Shown piece after piece: positions 1 through 9,067 of a DNA stretch of 64,000 nucleotides. Each line of letters begins with the position of its first letter. The first letter of the stretch is position 1. The notes under the pieces are model-generated. The model saw nothing but the letters and a program-made list of their open reading frames with translations. It made no database searches and was not told where the DNA came from. Origin of the DNA: Pseudodesulfovibrio sp. (GTDB lineage: Bacteria; Desulfobacterota; Desulfovibrionia; Desulfovibrionales; Desulfovibrionaceae); NCBI GenBank assembly GCA_016342345.1, contig JAEINO010000010.1, positions 18,956 to 82,955 of the forward strand, given 5' to 3'. A program made the translations under genes and the position numbers.

Positions 1-1051
1 ACATGTTGTCCAGCCCCTCCTTCTCGATCACATCCAGAATGCGCAGAACTTCTCCGGTGTCCGTGACCTCCAGCATGCCACCACAAGCAAAGATCGGCTC
101 GTAGTCATAGCCTACCTGACGATACAGATACTGATTATTGGTCTGAAACTGCTCGCGCACAAAGCCAACGTGAATGCAACCCACCGGACAACCTGCACAC
201 GCGGCATTCCTGAGCAGGGTGTCATCGGCAAACCGTTCGCCCGAGATATTGTCGGCCTCAGGACTGCTGGTCTGCTGCATGTTCTTCCACGGCAGGCTCT
301 TCAGTTCATTGAGCGGGTTGATATTCACCGCCGTTCCCAGACCATGATATTTGGCCATCATTTCCGTGGTGGTAAGCTGCTTGAAAATATCCTTATATAA
401 TTTGCTGTAGGCCTTGCCCTCGGGCAAGGCAAAACCTCTGTCACCCAAAATACAGATGGCCTTGAGATTCTTGACCCCCATGGCCGTACCGCCGCCCATA
501 CGCCCGAAATGGCGATAGGTATCAACATTGATACACGCATAGGCTGACAGATTCTCGGCAGCCGGACCGATACGCAGGATGGATCGACGACCTGATCCGG
601 GAAACATCTTCCTCAACACACGGCCCGTCTGAAGGGCATCAAAGCCACGCATGTACTCGACATCACGAGTCTCCACACGGCGAGAACCAACGCACAGAGC
701 CGTCAGTCGCTTGGCCTTGCCAACGATGACCAATGCATCAAGGTCGGCAAATCGAAGAGACAACGCGGATTTACCGCCAGCGTAACTCTCGGTGTACTGA
801 TTGTGATAAGGTGAACGAAAGGAACAGCAGGTTTTGCTCATGAGCGGGAAGTAGCCGGTCAGGGGACCAATGGCGAAAATAACTGGCTGCTCCGGGTCGT
901 CCCAATCGCGGTCCATGTGACCGAATTCCTCGAAAAGCATGGCTGCCAGACCAGAACCGCCCAGATACTCGTTTCGACCGGGACGATCAAGGATACTGGT
1001 CTTGCCAGTGGTCAGGTTGGCCACCATGATGCGGAAATGATCTCTAATCAT
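1..1051 (-). CDS. aor: Tungsten-dependent aldehyde:ferredoxin oxidoreductase, 3' end outside window
   Basis: Oxidises aldehydes to carboxylic acids with ferredoxin as acceptor, using a tungstopterin and a [4Fe-4S] cluster. About 350 N-terminal residues are visible and the gene runs off the left edge (family length about 600-700). The N-terminus carries the family's pterin-binding beta region, including GGKSALSLRFADLDALVIVG. Near residue 285 a CAGCPVGC stretch fits the CxxCxxxC cluster ligands. The ATG at 1051 overlaps the preceding polyferredoxin gene by 8 bp, so the two are translationally coupled and form a two-subunit enzyme. It was read directly from the minus strand. Family assignment is firm; the substrate is unknown. 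Confidence 0.93.
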   Translation of the reverse strand, partial: MIRDHFRIMVANLTTGKTSILDRPGRNEYLGGSGLAAMLFEEFGHMDRDWDDPEQPVIFAIGPLTGYFPLMSKTCCSFRSPYHNQYTESYAGGKSALSLRFADLDALVIVGKAKRLTALCVGSRRVETRDVEYMRGFDALQTGRVLRKMFPGSGRRSILRIGPAAENLSAYACINVDTYRHFGRMGGGTAMGVKNLKAICILGDRGFALPEGKAYSKLYKDIFKQLTTTEMMAKYHGLGTAVNINPLNELKSLPWKNMQQTSSPEADNISGERFADDTLLRNAACAGCPVGCIHVGFVREQFQTNNQYLYRQVGYDYEPIFACGGMLEVTDTGEVLRILDVIEKEGLDNM

Positions 1052-1478
1052 CGGAACCTCCCTCCCCGTCCGTCTGGCTGGTCAATTCCACCATTTCAAG
1101 ACAGTCGTGCGGGCAGAATTCCACACATTGGCCGCAGTGGATGCACACATACGGATTGACCTGATGATCCAGGAATATGGCGTCCACGGGACACGCCGCA
1201 GCGCATTCTCCGCAACGGATACATAACTTCTTCTTCTGGATGACGCCCCCGCCCTTGCGCTGGAAAAGGGCACCAGTAGGACAGGCCTCGGCGCACGGTG
1301 CAGGATTGCAGGCCAGACAAATCCTGGCTTCAAACCCAGTGGACAATCCACCCGCCGAAGAAATACGAATACCTGCCTTGTTCCAGGACAAGGATTTGTG
1401 GACCTGTCTGGCACAGGCCAGGGAACACGAATGGCATCCGATACATCGTTCCATCCGCGCAGCTCTCAGCACTTTCAT
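1044..1478 (-). CDS. Polyferredoxin, electron-transfer subunit for aldehyde oxidoreductase
   Basis: 144-residue protein with four cysteine clusters: CIGCHSCSLAC, CLACNPAPCAEACP, CIRCGECAAACP and CIHCGQCVEFCP. This is enough for about four [4Fe-4S] clusters, as in HybA/DmsB-like and AOR-associated FeS subunits. It has no signal peptide or membrane segment and is therefore cytoplasmic. A strong ribosome site (GGTTGGAGG) precedes the ATG at 1478. It lies directly upstream of and overlaps the AOR gene, which supports a role as that enzyme's electron partner. The acidic C-terminal tail is not conserved in ferredoxins. Confidence 0.9.
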   Translation of the reverse strand: MKVLRAARMERCIGCHSCSLACARQVHKSLSWNKAGIRISSAGGLSTGFEARICLACNPAPCAEACPTGALFQRKGGGVIQKKKLCIRCGECAAACPVDAIFLDHQVNPYVCIHCGQCVEFCPHDCLEMVELTSQTDGEGGSDD

Positions 1479-1506
1479 TATTTGCCTCCAACCTTATGTA
1501 AGTTGG

Positions 1507-3186
1507 TTATTTAACGTGTTCCAAAATGTCATGCTTGAGTGCCCAAAGAACATGATTTTCTGCTTCCCCATCGCCAATGTCCGGGGCCACGGCGACAAGC
1601 TTGCGTATCAAGGTAGCAGTGTCAATTGCTTTACGGGCAAAAAACACCATCTTCTTGACGACATCAAGATCAATGACGGATTTGATCCCTTCATAAAGCG
1701 TAGGAAAATCCTTGCCCCTGTAAAAGGCCTCACCAGTACGCCCGGCCTTGAGCATGGTATCGGAAGCAAGAGTCTGACTCGTGTAATGGCCAAAGGTTCT
1801 TCCGTATGGAATGGCCTGAGGGTGAGCACAATTGCGAACAACTTCTTCATCAACCGGTTCAGCCCAAAGCTCATCCCATAAAGCAACATAGCCTTGGATG
1901 ACTGTGCTCCATGTGAACTTGTCGAGCACACGCTCCCTGGCTGCCTTGCCCATGATTTGACGAAGACCCGGAGATTCGATGAGTTTTTTCAATGCAGCGG
2001 CCAGAGCGGGAATCTCCACCACGGTTCGTTGCGCAAGCATCAGATGATACTGGTTGTCGTAGGTAATGGGTGACAAAATATCCACGTCCGGGGTCTCTGC
2101 CGGCCCCATGGTTGGCACCAGCAAACCGGTCTCTCCATCAACAATGATGTCACGATATCCATCATACTCAGAAGCTATGGTTGGCAACCCGAAAGCTCCG
2201 GCCTCGATCAATGTTATGCCAAAAGTCTCCTGGGGATTGTCGGCTATTGATATGAAGATATCCGAAGATTGGAAAAGCGCGACTTTTTCAGCCTCGTCAG
2301 GTCGGGCATGGACCGTGAGCGACACGCCCACATTGGCGACCATGCCCTTGAATTTCGGCAGAAACTCATCCTTGTCATCCACCCAACCGGCCAGAACCAA
2401 CTCCAGTGAACCGGGGTCCATGCCGTCCTGCACAAGCCGATGCAATCCCCTCACAAGCGGCACAAGATCCATCTTGGAATAGTGGGAAATCCTCCCGAAG
2501 ACCAGCAATCGCACCACTCCGTCTTCCGAACGACTTTTGCCCGGCAAAAACTCTTCTGCAGTCACGCCCAAGGGGATTTGTGACAGTTGCGGGGCAGGAT
2601 GGGTGGCCTGGGTCAATCCATACCCCTCACGCAGCCATGCAAAAAAATTCTCCACGGTTTGCAGGCCGAGACTGGACGTGCAGACAATGGCATCACGTCT
2701 GGTCGTCCCCGGCCACAAGTGGCGCAACAAGGCACTTCCGAAATTGGCATAACTCAAGGAATGAATGGTACCGGTGACAGGAAAAATACAACGACTGACC
2801 TTGTTGCGCATACGGGTCATGTAAGGCTGACTTGTCATGCAATCCGACAAATGAAAACAATGGAAATCAATGGAAGCAAGCTTTTCAGGGAGATCGCGCC
2901 GATGATGCAACTTGATCCTGCCAGCTTTCATCATTTCCGGGGCAATCTTTTTCACATGTTTTTCGAGCGACTTTATCTGCCCGTCATCCATAAGAAAAAA
3001 ATGATATTCATCAAACGGGTTCTCGCTCAAGAGCGCACCCAGGAACTTGATATTAGCCACTTTTCGACCCAGAACCGGACCGGGCTCATAAAAAGGGTCA
3101 AGGGTTCCCCATATTCGCTTTATTTCAGGCATACCTAGGTCAAAACCGTATTCCCACATTTTGTCAATGAATTTGCCGGTAAACAC
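1507..3186 (-). CDS. GT4-type glycosyltransferase (family 1 Pfam domain) with C-terminal extension
   Basis: About 559 residues. The Glycos_transf_1 core lies around residues 225-420, with the typical donor-binding segment ETFGITLIEAGAFGLPTIAS followed by an EYDGYRDIIVDGETGLLVP-like stretch. The last 110 residues form an extension not needed for GT4 activity. It is probably a cytoplasmic sugar transferase for a surface glycan; donor and acceptor cannot be told. The start is uncertain: GTG at 3186, ATG at 3159 and ATG at 3132 are all in frame and none has a clear ribosome site. It sits 28 bp upstream of the polyferredoxin gene on the same strand, but no functional link is evident. Confidence 0.85.
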   Translation of the reverse strand: MFTGKFIDKMWEYGFDLGMPEIKRIWGTLDPFYEPGPVLGRKVANIKFLGALLSENPFDEYHFFLMDDGQIKSLEKHVKKIAPEMMKAGRIKLHHRRDLPEKLASIDFHCFHLSDCMTSQPYMTRMRNKVSRCIFPVTGTIHSLSYANFGSALLRHLWPGTTRRDAIVCTSSLGLQTVENFFAWLREGYGLTQATHPAPQLSQIPLGVTAEEFLPGKSRSEDGVVRLLVFGRISHYSKMDLVPLVRGLHRLVQDGMDPGSLELVLAGWVDDKDEFLPKFKGMVANVGVSLTVHARPDEAEKVALFQSSDIFISIADNPQETFGITLIEAGAFGLPTIASEYDGYRDIIVDGETGLLVPTMGPAETPDVDILSPITYDNQYHLMLAQRTVVEIPALAAALKKLIESPGLRQIMGKAARERVLDKFTWSTVIQGYVALWDELWAEPVDEEVVRNCAHPQAIPYGRTFGHYTSQTLASDTMLKAGRTGEAFYRGKDFPTLYEGIKSVIDLDVVKKMVFFARKAIDTATLIRKLVAVAPDIGDGEAENHVLWALKHDILEHVK

Positions 3187-3388
3187 AGGGCAGTTTTTTC
3201 CCCTGCCGTCATCTTTGAAGAACTCGATTTACAAGAATATCATTTTGTTAAACAAGTGACTTGCATGTCAATTTTTCATTTTTTTCACTCTTGATCAAAG
3301 CAACGGCAAACGTTGGCCCCGATCTTGCTCATTCTCTTGTGCGGACGCGCAGAGCGTCAGCGTTTTGACGTCAAGGAGAACCGGAGAC

Positions 3389-4885
3389 ATGCAGAAGCAA
3401 ACGATGAAGCGGGGAAAAAGGCCTGAACTCATGTGGGGACTGGGTCTTGACGACACCCTCATGCAACAGATCAAAGAGGGAGTAGGCCCCGGTTTTTACA
3501 TCAAAAACTTCCCTACCGGCTCTTTTCCATGGGTCAAGGAACTGGAACAGGACGAACAGCCTTCTGCCGCCTGGATTACATGGTCTGTCTGGAGCGATTT
3601 ACCCGAATATCGCAAAGAGGAATATCGCAATCAGGACTCCACCCAGCGAATCCTGATTCAGGACGATGGCGACGAACCACTTGAAATGGACACGGTCCTT
3701 TCCGAGGGATTCCTCACAGTGGTGCGCACGCCATTGACGCGGCCCAAGGTTCAGGATGTCATGTTCCGGGCCAAGGAAGTGACAAGTATGTATTCCGACA
3801 TCTACCGGATGACCGAGGAAATTCTTCTTGAACGAGAACTCCTGGCCCGCAAAACCGATCAGCTCATGTTCCTGAACAAGATTCTGGCCTCGGCCACGGA
3901 AAGTCTGGACGCATCGACCATTCTCGTGAACGCCAAGGAAACCCTTGGACTCATCCTGCCCATCAAGATGCTGCATGCTGCGTTCTGGAGTCAGCAACAG
4001 GATTCCGAAGTGGCGGACGTTGATATTTTTCTCAATGGCAAGATGACCCCGGAAACCGAAAGTGCCTGGGTGGAAAACCTCATGACTTCAGCCGTTGGCA
4101 TGGGCAGCGGTTCGGTGAACGGGTTTCAGGTTCTCCACACCGATCCGGCCCGCAGACCCGAATACACACTGACTCCGAAAGACGGCAAACTCGTGACCGT
4201 ACCCCTGACCGCCGGACAGACGACCTTTGGCTGTCTGGCTCTGCTGTGCGAACCTGATTATCGGCTCGGCAAGGATCAGGTCGAGACCTTCCGCTCCGCA
4301 GTCAACCACCTCGGACTGGCCCTGCGCAATGCCCTGGCCTTCAAGGAGGTCAAGCTCCGTGCCGACCGGGATGGCCTGACACGCATATACAACCGCCATT
4401 CCTTTGAAGAGCGACTGGTATACGAAATCAAACGACGCCGTCGCTACAATCACGATCTTTCCCTGCTCATGGTCGATCTCGACCATTTCAAGCAAATCAA
4501 TGACACATACGGCCACAAGGCCGGTGACTTGGTGCTCAGAAAAATAGGAGATATTCTCACCCAAACCTTCCGAGGCACCGACCTCGCCGCACGATACGGA
4601 GGCGAAGAATTCGTCGTGCTGCTCCCGCACACCACGGAAATAGCGGCATGGAAACTCGCTGAACGAGTCCGGGAAATTATCGAAGCCTGCAAATTCCATT
4701 TTGACGGGCATGATTTCTCGATCACCGCATCCATCGGCGTGGCCTCGGTAGAAGCAGGAGCACTGACCAAGGATGATGACCTCATTCTCAAGGCAGACAA
4801 GGCTCTCTATAAGGCCAAGCACAATGGCCGAAATACTGTCGTCATCTCCGGTCAGGAAAATACGACGCAGACTGCCGTACAATAA
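3389..4885 (+). CDS. GGDEF-domain diguanylate cyclase
   Basis: Makes the second messenger cyclic di-GMP from two GTP. The C-terminal 170 residues hold the catalytic domain: DGLTRIYNRHSFEE, then RGTDLAARYGGEEF. The active-site signature is GGEEF and an RxxD inhibitory site lies five residues before it. The N-terminal 320 residues contain a GAF-like sensor region and no membrane segments, so the protein is cytoplasmic. A TTG at 3365 would add eight residues, but AAGGAG at 3373-3378 is placed for the ATG at 3389 (498 aa). Monocistronic, ending at a clear terminator. Confidence 0.93.
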   Translation: MQKQTMKRGKRPELMWGLGLDDTLMQQIKEGVGPGFYIKNFPTGSFPWVKELEQDEQPSAAWITWSVWSDLPEYRKEEYRNQDSTQRILIQDDGDEPLEMDTVLSEGFLTVVRTPLTRPKVQDVMFRAKEVTSMYSDIYRMTEEILLERELLARKTDQLMFLNKILASATESLDASTILVNAKETLGLILPIKMLHAAFWSQQQDSEVADVDIFLNGKMTPETESAWVENLMTSAVGMGSGSVNGFQVLHTDPARRPEYTLTPKDGKLVTVPLTAGQTTFGCLALLCEPDYRLGKDQVETFRSAVNHLGLALRNALAFKEVKLRADRDGLTRIYNRHSFEERLVYEIKRRRRYNHDLSLLMVDLDHFKQINDTYGHKAGDLVLRKIGDILTQTFRGTDLAARYGGEEFVVLLPHTTEIAAWKLAERVREIIEACKFHFDGHDFSITASIGVASVEAGALTKDDDLILKADKALYKAKHNGRNTVVISGQENTTQTAVQ

Positions 4886-4907
4886 CGTTCACCCACCAAT
4901 ACAAACC

Positions 4908-4946
4908 AAATGGCTGACAGATTTCTTTTGTCAGCCATTTTCTATT
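4908..4946 (+). terminator. Rho-independent terminator after diguanylate cyclase
   Basis: Perfect 12-bp stem (AAATGGCTGACA with its complement) around a 9-base loop, followed by a T-rich run. It starts 22 bp after the stop codon. Confidence 0.85.
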
Positions 4947-5039
4947 TCCAACCCGAACCTCAGGTTTCCAAAATCCCGCCCTTTTGCTAGAAAAGATTGA
5001 CCGGTGCACCGGCAACAACGCTAGCAAACAAGAAAACAC

Positions 5040-6167
5040 ATGAAAATAGCCGTAATCGGCGGGTACGCCCCGTCCCTCATCAATTTCAGAGGCCCGCTCC
5101 TCAAACGTCTCGTGGACCTCGGCCATGATGTTCATGCCCTGGCCCCCGGACATATTCCCGATGTCTCCCCGCAGCTTGAAGCCATGGGCGTGGAATACTC
5201 CATGTTCCCATTGGGCCGACGGGGATTCAATCCCATCGCGGACATCGGCAGCCTGCTCCATCTCAAACAGATATTGTACCGCATCAGGCCCGATCTGATA
5301 CTCTCATATACGTTCAAACCAGTGGTCTACGGGTCCATGGCCGCCCGCATGGCATGGGTGGGAGACAAAAAGCGCGTCTACGCCATGATCACAGGACTGG
5401 GCTACGCCTTTACCGAGGACACAGGACTCAAACGCCGCATACTCTTCAACATCGCCAAGGGCATGTACCGTTCCGGCCTCAAATCCTGCGACGGCGTCAT
5501 CTTCCAGAACCCGGACGACAAAGCCTTTTTCCAAAAACTCGATGTTCTGCCGCAGGACATGAAAACCACGGTGGTCGGCGGGTCCGGTATTGATCTGAAC
5601 CATTTCAATGTCGTCCCACTGCCGGACACACCTGTTTTCCTATGTCTGTCCCGGTTGGTGCGTTCCAAGGGAGTTGCCCTATTCGTAGAGGCTGCTCAAC
5701 AGCTCAAGGAAAAATATCCCGAAGCAATTTTTCGCATAGCAGGCCCCATGGAAGAAGGCGGCGATGGTATCAAACCCGAAGAAATTGCCCTCTGGAAGAA
5801 AAACGGTGCAGTGGAGATTCTCGATCCGGTGAACGATGTTCGTCCGCTCATCGGAGGATCAAGCGTTTATGTCCTGCCCAGCTACTACCGCGAAGGCACG
5901 CCTCGCTCCATACTGGAAGCCATGAGCATGGGGCGGGCCATCGTCACCACCGATGCTCCGGGTTGCCGCGAGACCGTGACAGAGGGGCTGAATGGCTTTC
6001 TCACACCACTCAAGGACATGGATGCCCTTGCCCGATCCATGGAAAAATTCATCGTTGACCCCGGCCTGGCAAAAACCATGGGCGCAACCAGCAGAAGAAT
6101 TGCCGAAGAAAAATTCGACGTGGACAAAGTCAATGATGCCATCCTGTCCTTCATGGAACTGACATGA
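5040..6167 (+). CDS. GT4 glycosyltransferase, PglA/CapM-like
   Basis: 375 residues, the normal size of a two-Rossmann GT4 enzyme. The N-terminus MKIAVIGGYAPSLINFRGPL is typical of enzymes adding the second sugar to an undecaprenyl-diphosphate-linked sugar. The donor domain contains the E(x7)E-type segment RSILEAMSMGRAIVTTDAPG. Cytoplasmic or membrane-associated. Its stop overlaps the start of the next gene (ATGA), which encodes the phosphoglycosyl transferase that would supply its acceptor. The pair resembles Campylobacter PglA-PglC. The actual glycan (capsule, O-antigen or protein glycan) is unknown. Confidence 0.9.
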   Translation: MKIAVIGGYAPSLINFRGPLLKRLVDLGHDVHALAPGHIPDVSPQLEAMGVEYSMFPLGRRGFNPIADIGSLLHLKQILYRIRPDLILSYTFKPVVYGSMAARMAWVGDKKRVYAMITGLGYAFTEDTGLKRRILFNIAKGMYRSGLKSCDGVIFQNPDDKAFFQKLDVLPQDMKTTVVGGSGIDLNHFNVVPLPDTPVFLCLSRLVRSKGVALFVEAAQQLKEKYPEAIFRIAGPMEEGGDGIKPEEIALWKKNGAVEILDPVNDVRPLIGGSSVYVLPSYYREGTPRSILEAMSMGRAIVTTDAPGCRETVTEGLNGFLTPLKDMDALARSMEKFIVDPGLAKTMGATSRRIAEEKFDVDKVNDAILSFMELT

Positions 6168-6766
6168 AACGGTTCTTCGACCTGATCCTCACCATTCCCG
6201 CACTCCTGCTGCTGTGGCCGGTGCTGCTGATCCTCGGCCTGCTGGTGCGGATCAAGCTCGGCAGTCCGGTTCTCTTTCGCCAGACACGACCGGGCCTGCA
6301 TGGCAAACCATTTCAAATCATCAAGTTCCGAACCATGCGTGATGCCTTCAATCCGGACGGCACCCTCCTACCCGATTGCGACCGCCTCACGCCCTTTGGC
6401 CGGTTCCTGCGTTCCACGTCCCTGGACGAACTGCCCGAACTCATCAACGTGCTCAAAGGGGAAATGTCCCTGGTCGGCCCACGCCCCCTGCTCATGCAAT
6501 ACCTCGAACGCTACTCGCCACTACAGGCTCGCCGCAATGAGGTTATACCCGGCATCACCGGATGGGCACAGGTCAATGGCCGCAACGCTCTTTCCTGGAA
6601 TGATAAATTTGCGCTTGATGTCTGGTACGTTGACAATCAATCAGGTATGCTGGACCTGAAAATCCTCTGGCTGACCATCGGCTCCATCCTGAAGCCGAAC
6701 GACGTCTGCCAGCCCGGGCACGCCACCATGGAGGAATTCATGGGCAACAACGACCCGGAAAACTAA
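6164..6766 (+). CDS. Polyprenyl-phosphate sugar-1-phosphate transferase, PglC/WcaJ type
   Basis: 200-residue minimal (monotopic) phosphoglycosyl transferase. A single N-terminal hydrophobic re-entrant helix (LILTIPALLLLWPVLLILGL) is followed by KFRTMRDA, SLDELPELINVLKGEMSLVG and PRPLL, the conserved bacterial sugar transferase motifs. It transfers a sugar phosphate from a UDP-sugar to undecaprenyl phosphate at the inner membrane and so starts lipid-linked glycan assembly. It is coupled by a 4-bp overlap to the upstream GT4 gene. The family is certain and the sugar unknown. Confidence 0.93.
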   Translation: MKRFFDLILTIPALLLLWPVLLILGLLVRIKLGSPVLFRQTRPGLHGKPFQIIKFRTMRDAFNPDGTLLPDCDRLTPFGRFLRSTSLDELPELINVLKGEMSLVGPRPLLMQYLERYSPLQARRNEVIPGITGWAQVNGRNALSWNDKFALDVWYVDNQSGMLDLKILWLTIGSILKPNDVCQPGHATMEEFMGNNDPEN

Positions 6767-6778
6767 GGAGGTCTCCTC

Positions 6779-7201
6779 ATGAACGTCACCAGAATACTCC
6801 TGCCTGTCGATGGCTCCCGCCTTTCCGATGCCGCCGCTGACATGGCCATCGACCTTGCAGGCACCTACAACGCATCTGTAGTCCTGCTGCACGTACGCAG
6901 GCCCGTGCCCACAGGTCTCGGGCAACCCAATGCCAGTGAACTGCTCGATTATCTGACCAAAAAGGCCGAAGAAACCATAGCCCACTATAGGGACAAGCTG
7001 GGCGATGCCAAGGTCGACTTCCTTGATCTCATCATCGGCGGAGACGTTGCCGAGGTCATCACCAACGTCACGGACGTTGAAAAATGCGACCTGATTGTCA
7101 TAGGTTCCAAGGGCAAATCAGATCTTGAAGGACTCTTCCTCGGTTCCGTCACGCACAGAGTGCTGCACACTGCGCCTTGCCCCGTGCTCGTGGTCAAATG
7201 A
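6779..7201 (+). CDS. Universal stress protein, UspA family
   Basis: 140 residues with the Usp fold. It starts TRILLPVDGSRLSDAA and ends with the ATP-binding pattern GSKGKSDLEGLFLGSVTHRV followed by APCPVLVVK, so it is probably an ATP-binding type. Cytoplasmic. AAGGAGG lies just before the ATG, and the gene is 12 bp downstream of the phosphoglycosyl transferase, so it is likely co-transcribed with the glycan pair although no functional link is known. Followed by a terminator. Confidence 0.93.
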   Translation: MNVTRILLPVDGSRLSDAAADMAIDLAGTYNASVVLLHVRRPVPTGLGQPNASELLDYLTKKAEETIAHYRDKLGDAKVDFLDLIIGGDVAEVITNVTDVEKCDLIVIGSKGKSDLEGLFLGSVTHRVLHTAPCPVLVVK

Positions 7202-7209
7202 ATTGGAAA

Positions 7210-7259
7210 GCAATCCGGGGACTGTTTTCAAAAACGAACTTTCCCGGGATTGCCTTTTT
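7210..7259 (+). terminator. Probable terminator of the glycan/Usp operon
   Basis: A 12-bp stem (GCAATCCGGGGA against TCCCGGGATTGC, one mismatch) with a long loop, followed by TTTTT. It begins nine bases after the usp stop. Confidence 0.7.
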
Positions 7260-7533
7260 CAACTTCCGTCTCCTTTGATGGATTGCAAGTGAAAGAAAGA
7301 TTCGCCAAGACTGACACAGGGACTTTTTTTCTATCAAAAAGAGAAAAACAACTTCAATACACCCGATTTTTACCGGTATTCCTGACATGACAACAAAAAA
7401 AATCACAAAATTGTTTTCCAAGCCCATTTTTTTTCATTCTTTTTTACATTTTTGTGTTTCATTCTGAGTGATTTCTTCGGTCTGTTACAGTTTATCAGGG
7501 CTAAGCTGTATACATTTCTGACCTTTATAATTA

Positions 7534-7548
7534 TGGCATGAAGCTTGT
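7534..7548 (+). promoter_or_regulatory. Candidate sigma-54 promoter of glnA
   Basis: TGGCAT, five bases, then TTGT approximates the -24/-12 consensus TGGCAC-N5-TTGC. It is placed about 60 bp before the glnA start. Nitrogen-regulated glnA promoters are commonly sigma-54 dependent, but two positions deviate here, so this is tentative. The rest of the 7260-7606 gap is AT-rich, with no gene seen. Confidence 0.35.
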
Positions 7549-7606
7549 TATGATCTTTAGCCACAAGCGCAATCTGCCGGAAAACTCTAATTTTGGAGGA
7601 CCTGAT

Positions 7607-8950
7607 ATGAGTATCCCTGTTTTCAATTGCAAAAATGCCGACGACGTGATGAAAGCGGTCAAGGATTATAACGTCAGCTTCATCCAGTACTGGTTCCTCG
7701 ACATTCTCGGAACGCTGAAAAGCTTCCAGATCACACCAAGTGAACTGGAAACCTCATTTGAAGAAGGCATGGGCTTTGACGGCTCGTCCATTCTCGGATT
7801 CTGCCGCATAGATGAATCCGACATGGTGGCAATGCCTGACCCGACGACCTTCCAGATATGTTCATGGAGACCTTCAGAACGTCCGGTAGCCCGCATGTTC
7901 TGCGACGTTGTCAACACCGATGGAAGCCCGTTTGAAGCCGATTCCCGCTACATTTTGAAAAAAATCATGGGGCAGGCCGCAGAAAAAGGGTTCACCTTCT
8001 ATGTTGGACCGGAACTTGAATTCTTCCTCTTTGCCGACGACAAGAGCACCAAGCCTCTCGATGCCGGCGGCTATTTCGACGCCCCGCCGCTGGACCTCGG
8101 CAACAACATCCGCCGAGACATAATCTTTGCCCTTGAAGCCATGGGCATCCAGGTGGAATATTCCCACCATGAGGTCGCACCTTCGCAACATGAAATCGAC
8201 CTGCGCTATCAGGAAGGCATGACCATGGCCGATGCCTCCATGACCTACCGCGTGGTAGTCAAGGAAACCGCGCGCAAACACGGTTGCTACGCCACTTTCA
8301 TGCCCAAGCCCATTCTCGGTGAAAACGGCTCCGGCATGCATGTCCATCAATCGCTTTTCAAAAATGGCAGAAATGTTTTTTACGATGCCAGCGACGAGTA
8401 TCACCTGTCCGCAGAAGGCAAATCATACATCGCAGGCATCCTGAAACACGCCCCTGAATTCGTGGCCATCACCAACCAGTGGGTCAATTCATACAAACGG
8501 TTGGTACCCGGCTACGAAGCTCCTGTTTACATCGCCTGGGCGCGCCGCAACCGTTCTGCACTCATCCGGGTACCCATGTACAAACCCGGCAAGGAAGCTG
8601 CCACCCGCATGGAATTGCGCTGCCCGGACCCGGCGGCCAACCCGTACCTCTGCTTTGCCGTCCAGTTGGCTGCAGGCCTCAAGGGCATGGATGAAAACTA
8701 CGTTCTGGCCGACCCGGTTGAAGAAGACATCTTCTCCATGAATGATCGCCAACTCAAGCGCAACAGGATCAAGGCACTGCCAGGCTCCCTCTATGAGGCC
8801 ACCAACAACCTGCGCAAGTCCACTTTCATGCAGGAAACATTGGGTGAACACCTGCACTCGGCCCTGGTAGACAACAAGCTTGCCGAATGGGACGAATATC
8901 GCACCCAGGTTACGGAATACGAACTCAAAAAATATCTTCCAATCCTGTAA
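7607..8950 (+). CDS. glnA: Type I glutamine synthetase
   Basis: Forms glutamine from glutamate, ammonia and ATP; cytoplasmic dodecamer. 447 residues. Motifs in order: FDGSSILGFCRIDESDM, the metal-binding VGPELEFFLF, a glycine-rich substrate loop ending GENGSGMHVHQS, and the Glu-flap/ATP segment ending NPYLCFA. The usual adenylylation segment (NLYDLPPEE in enterics) is replaced by DIFSMNDRQLKR with no tyrosine, so this enzyme is probably not regulated by GlnE. The upstream GTG/ATG at 7538 is rejected because GGAGGA at 7595-7600 fits the ATG at 7607. It is monocistronic and ends at a strong palindromic terminator. Confidence 0.97.
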   Translation: MSIPVFNCKNADDVMKAVKDYNVSFIQYWFLDILGTLKSFQITPSELETSFEEGMGFDGSSILGFCRIDESDMVAMPDPTTFQICSWRPSERPVARMFCDVVNTDGSPFEADSRYILKKIMGQAAEKGFTFYVGPELEFFLFADDKSTKPLDAGGYFDAPPLDLGNNIRRDIIFALEAMGIQVEYSHHEVAPSQHEIDLRYQEGMTMADASMTYRVVVKETARKHGCYATFMPKPILGENGSGMHVHQSLFKNGRNVFYDASDEYHLSAEGKSYIAGILKHAPEFVAITNQWVNSYKRLVPGYEAPVYIAWARRNRSALIRVPMYKPGKEAATRMELRCPDPAANPYLCFAVQLAAGLKGMDENYVLADPVEEDIFSMNDRQLKRNRIKALPGSLYEATNNLRKSTFMQETLGEHLHSALVDNKLAEWDEYRTQVTEYELKKYLPIL

Positions 8951-8983
8951 ACCGACATCTTGTAAACAAAATCATAAGTCAAA

Positions 8984-9021
8984 ATAAAGGGAGGAGCTTG
9001 TCGACAAGCTCCTCCCTTTAT
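8984..9021. terminator. Bidirectional terminator between glnA and HD-GYP gene
   Basis: A perfect 38-bp palindrome (two 19-bp arms, core GGAGGAGCTTGTCGACAAGC) with T-rich flanks on both strands. It lies between two convergent genes, 33 bp and 46 bp from their stops. Confidence 0.88.
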
Positions 9022-9067
9022 CATTGGATTTTCTGAACGCATTCAGGCCAACGCTGGTCAATGCCAG

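Noticed and set aside
1177..1881. Long plus-strand frame opposite the polyferredoxin and glycosyltransferase
   Set aside because: Antisense shadow of two well-supported genes with no domain of its own.
3599..4882. Long minus-strand frames opposite the diguanylate cyclase
   Set aside because: The GGDEF gene explains this DNA. The opposite frames have no motifs or ribosome sites.
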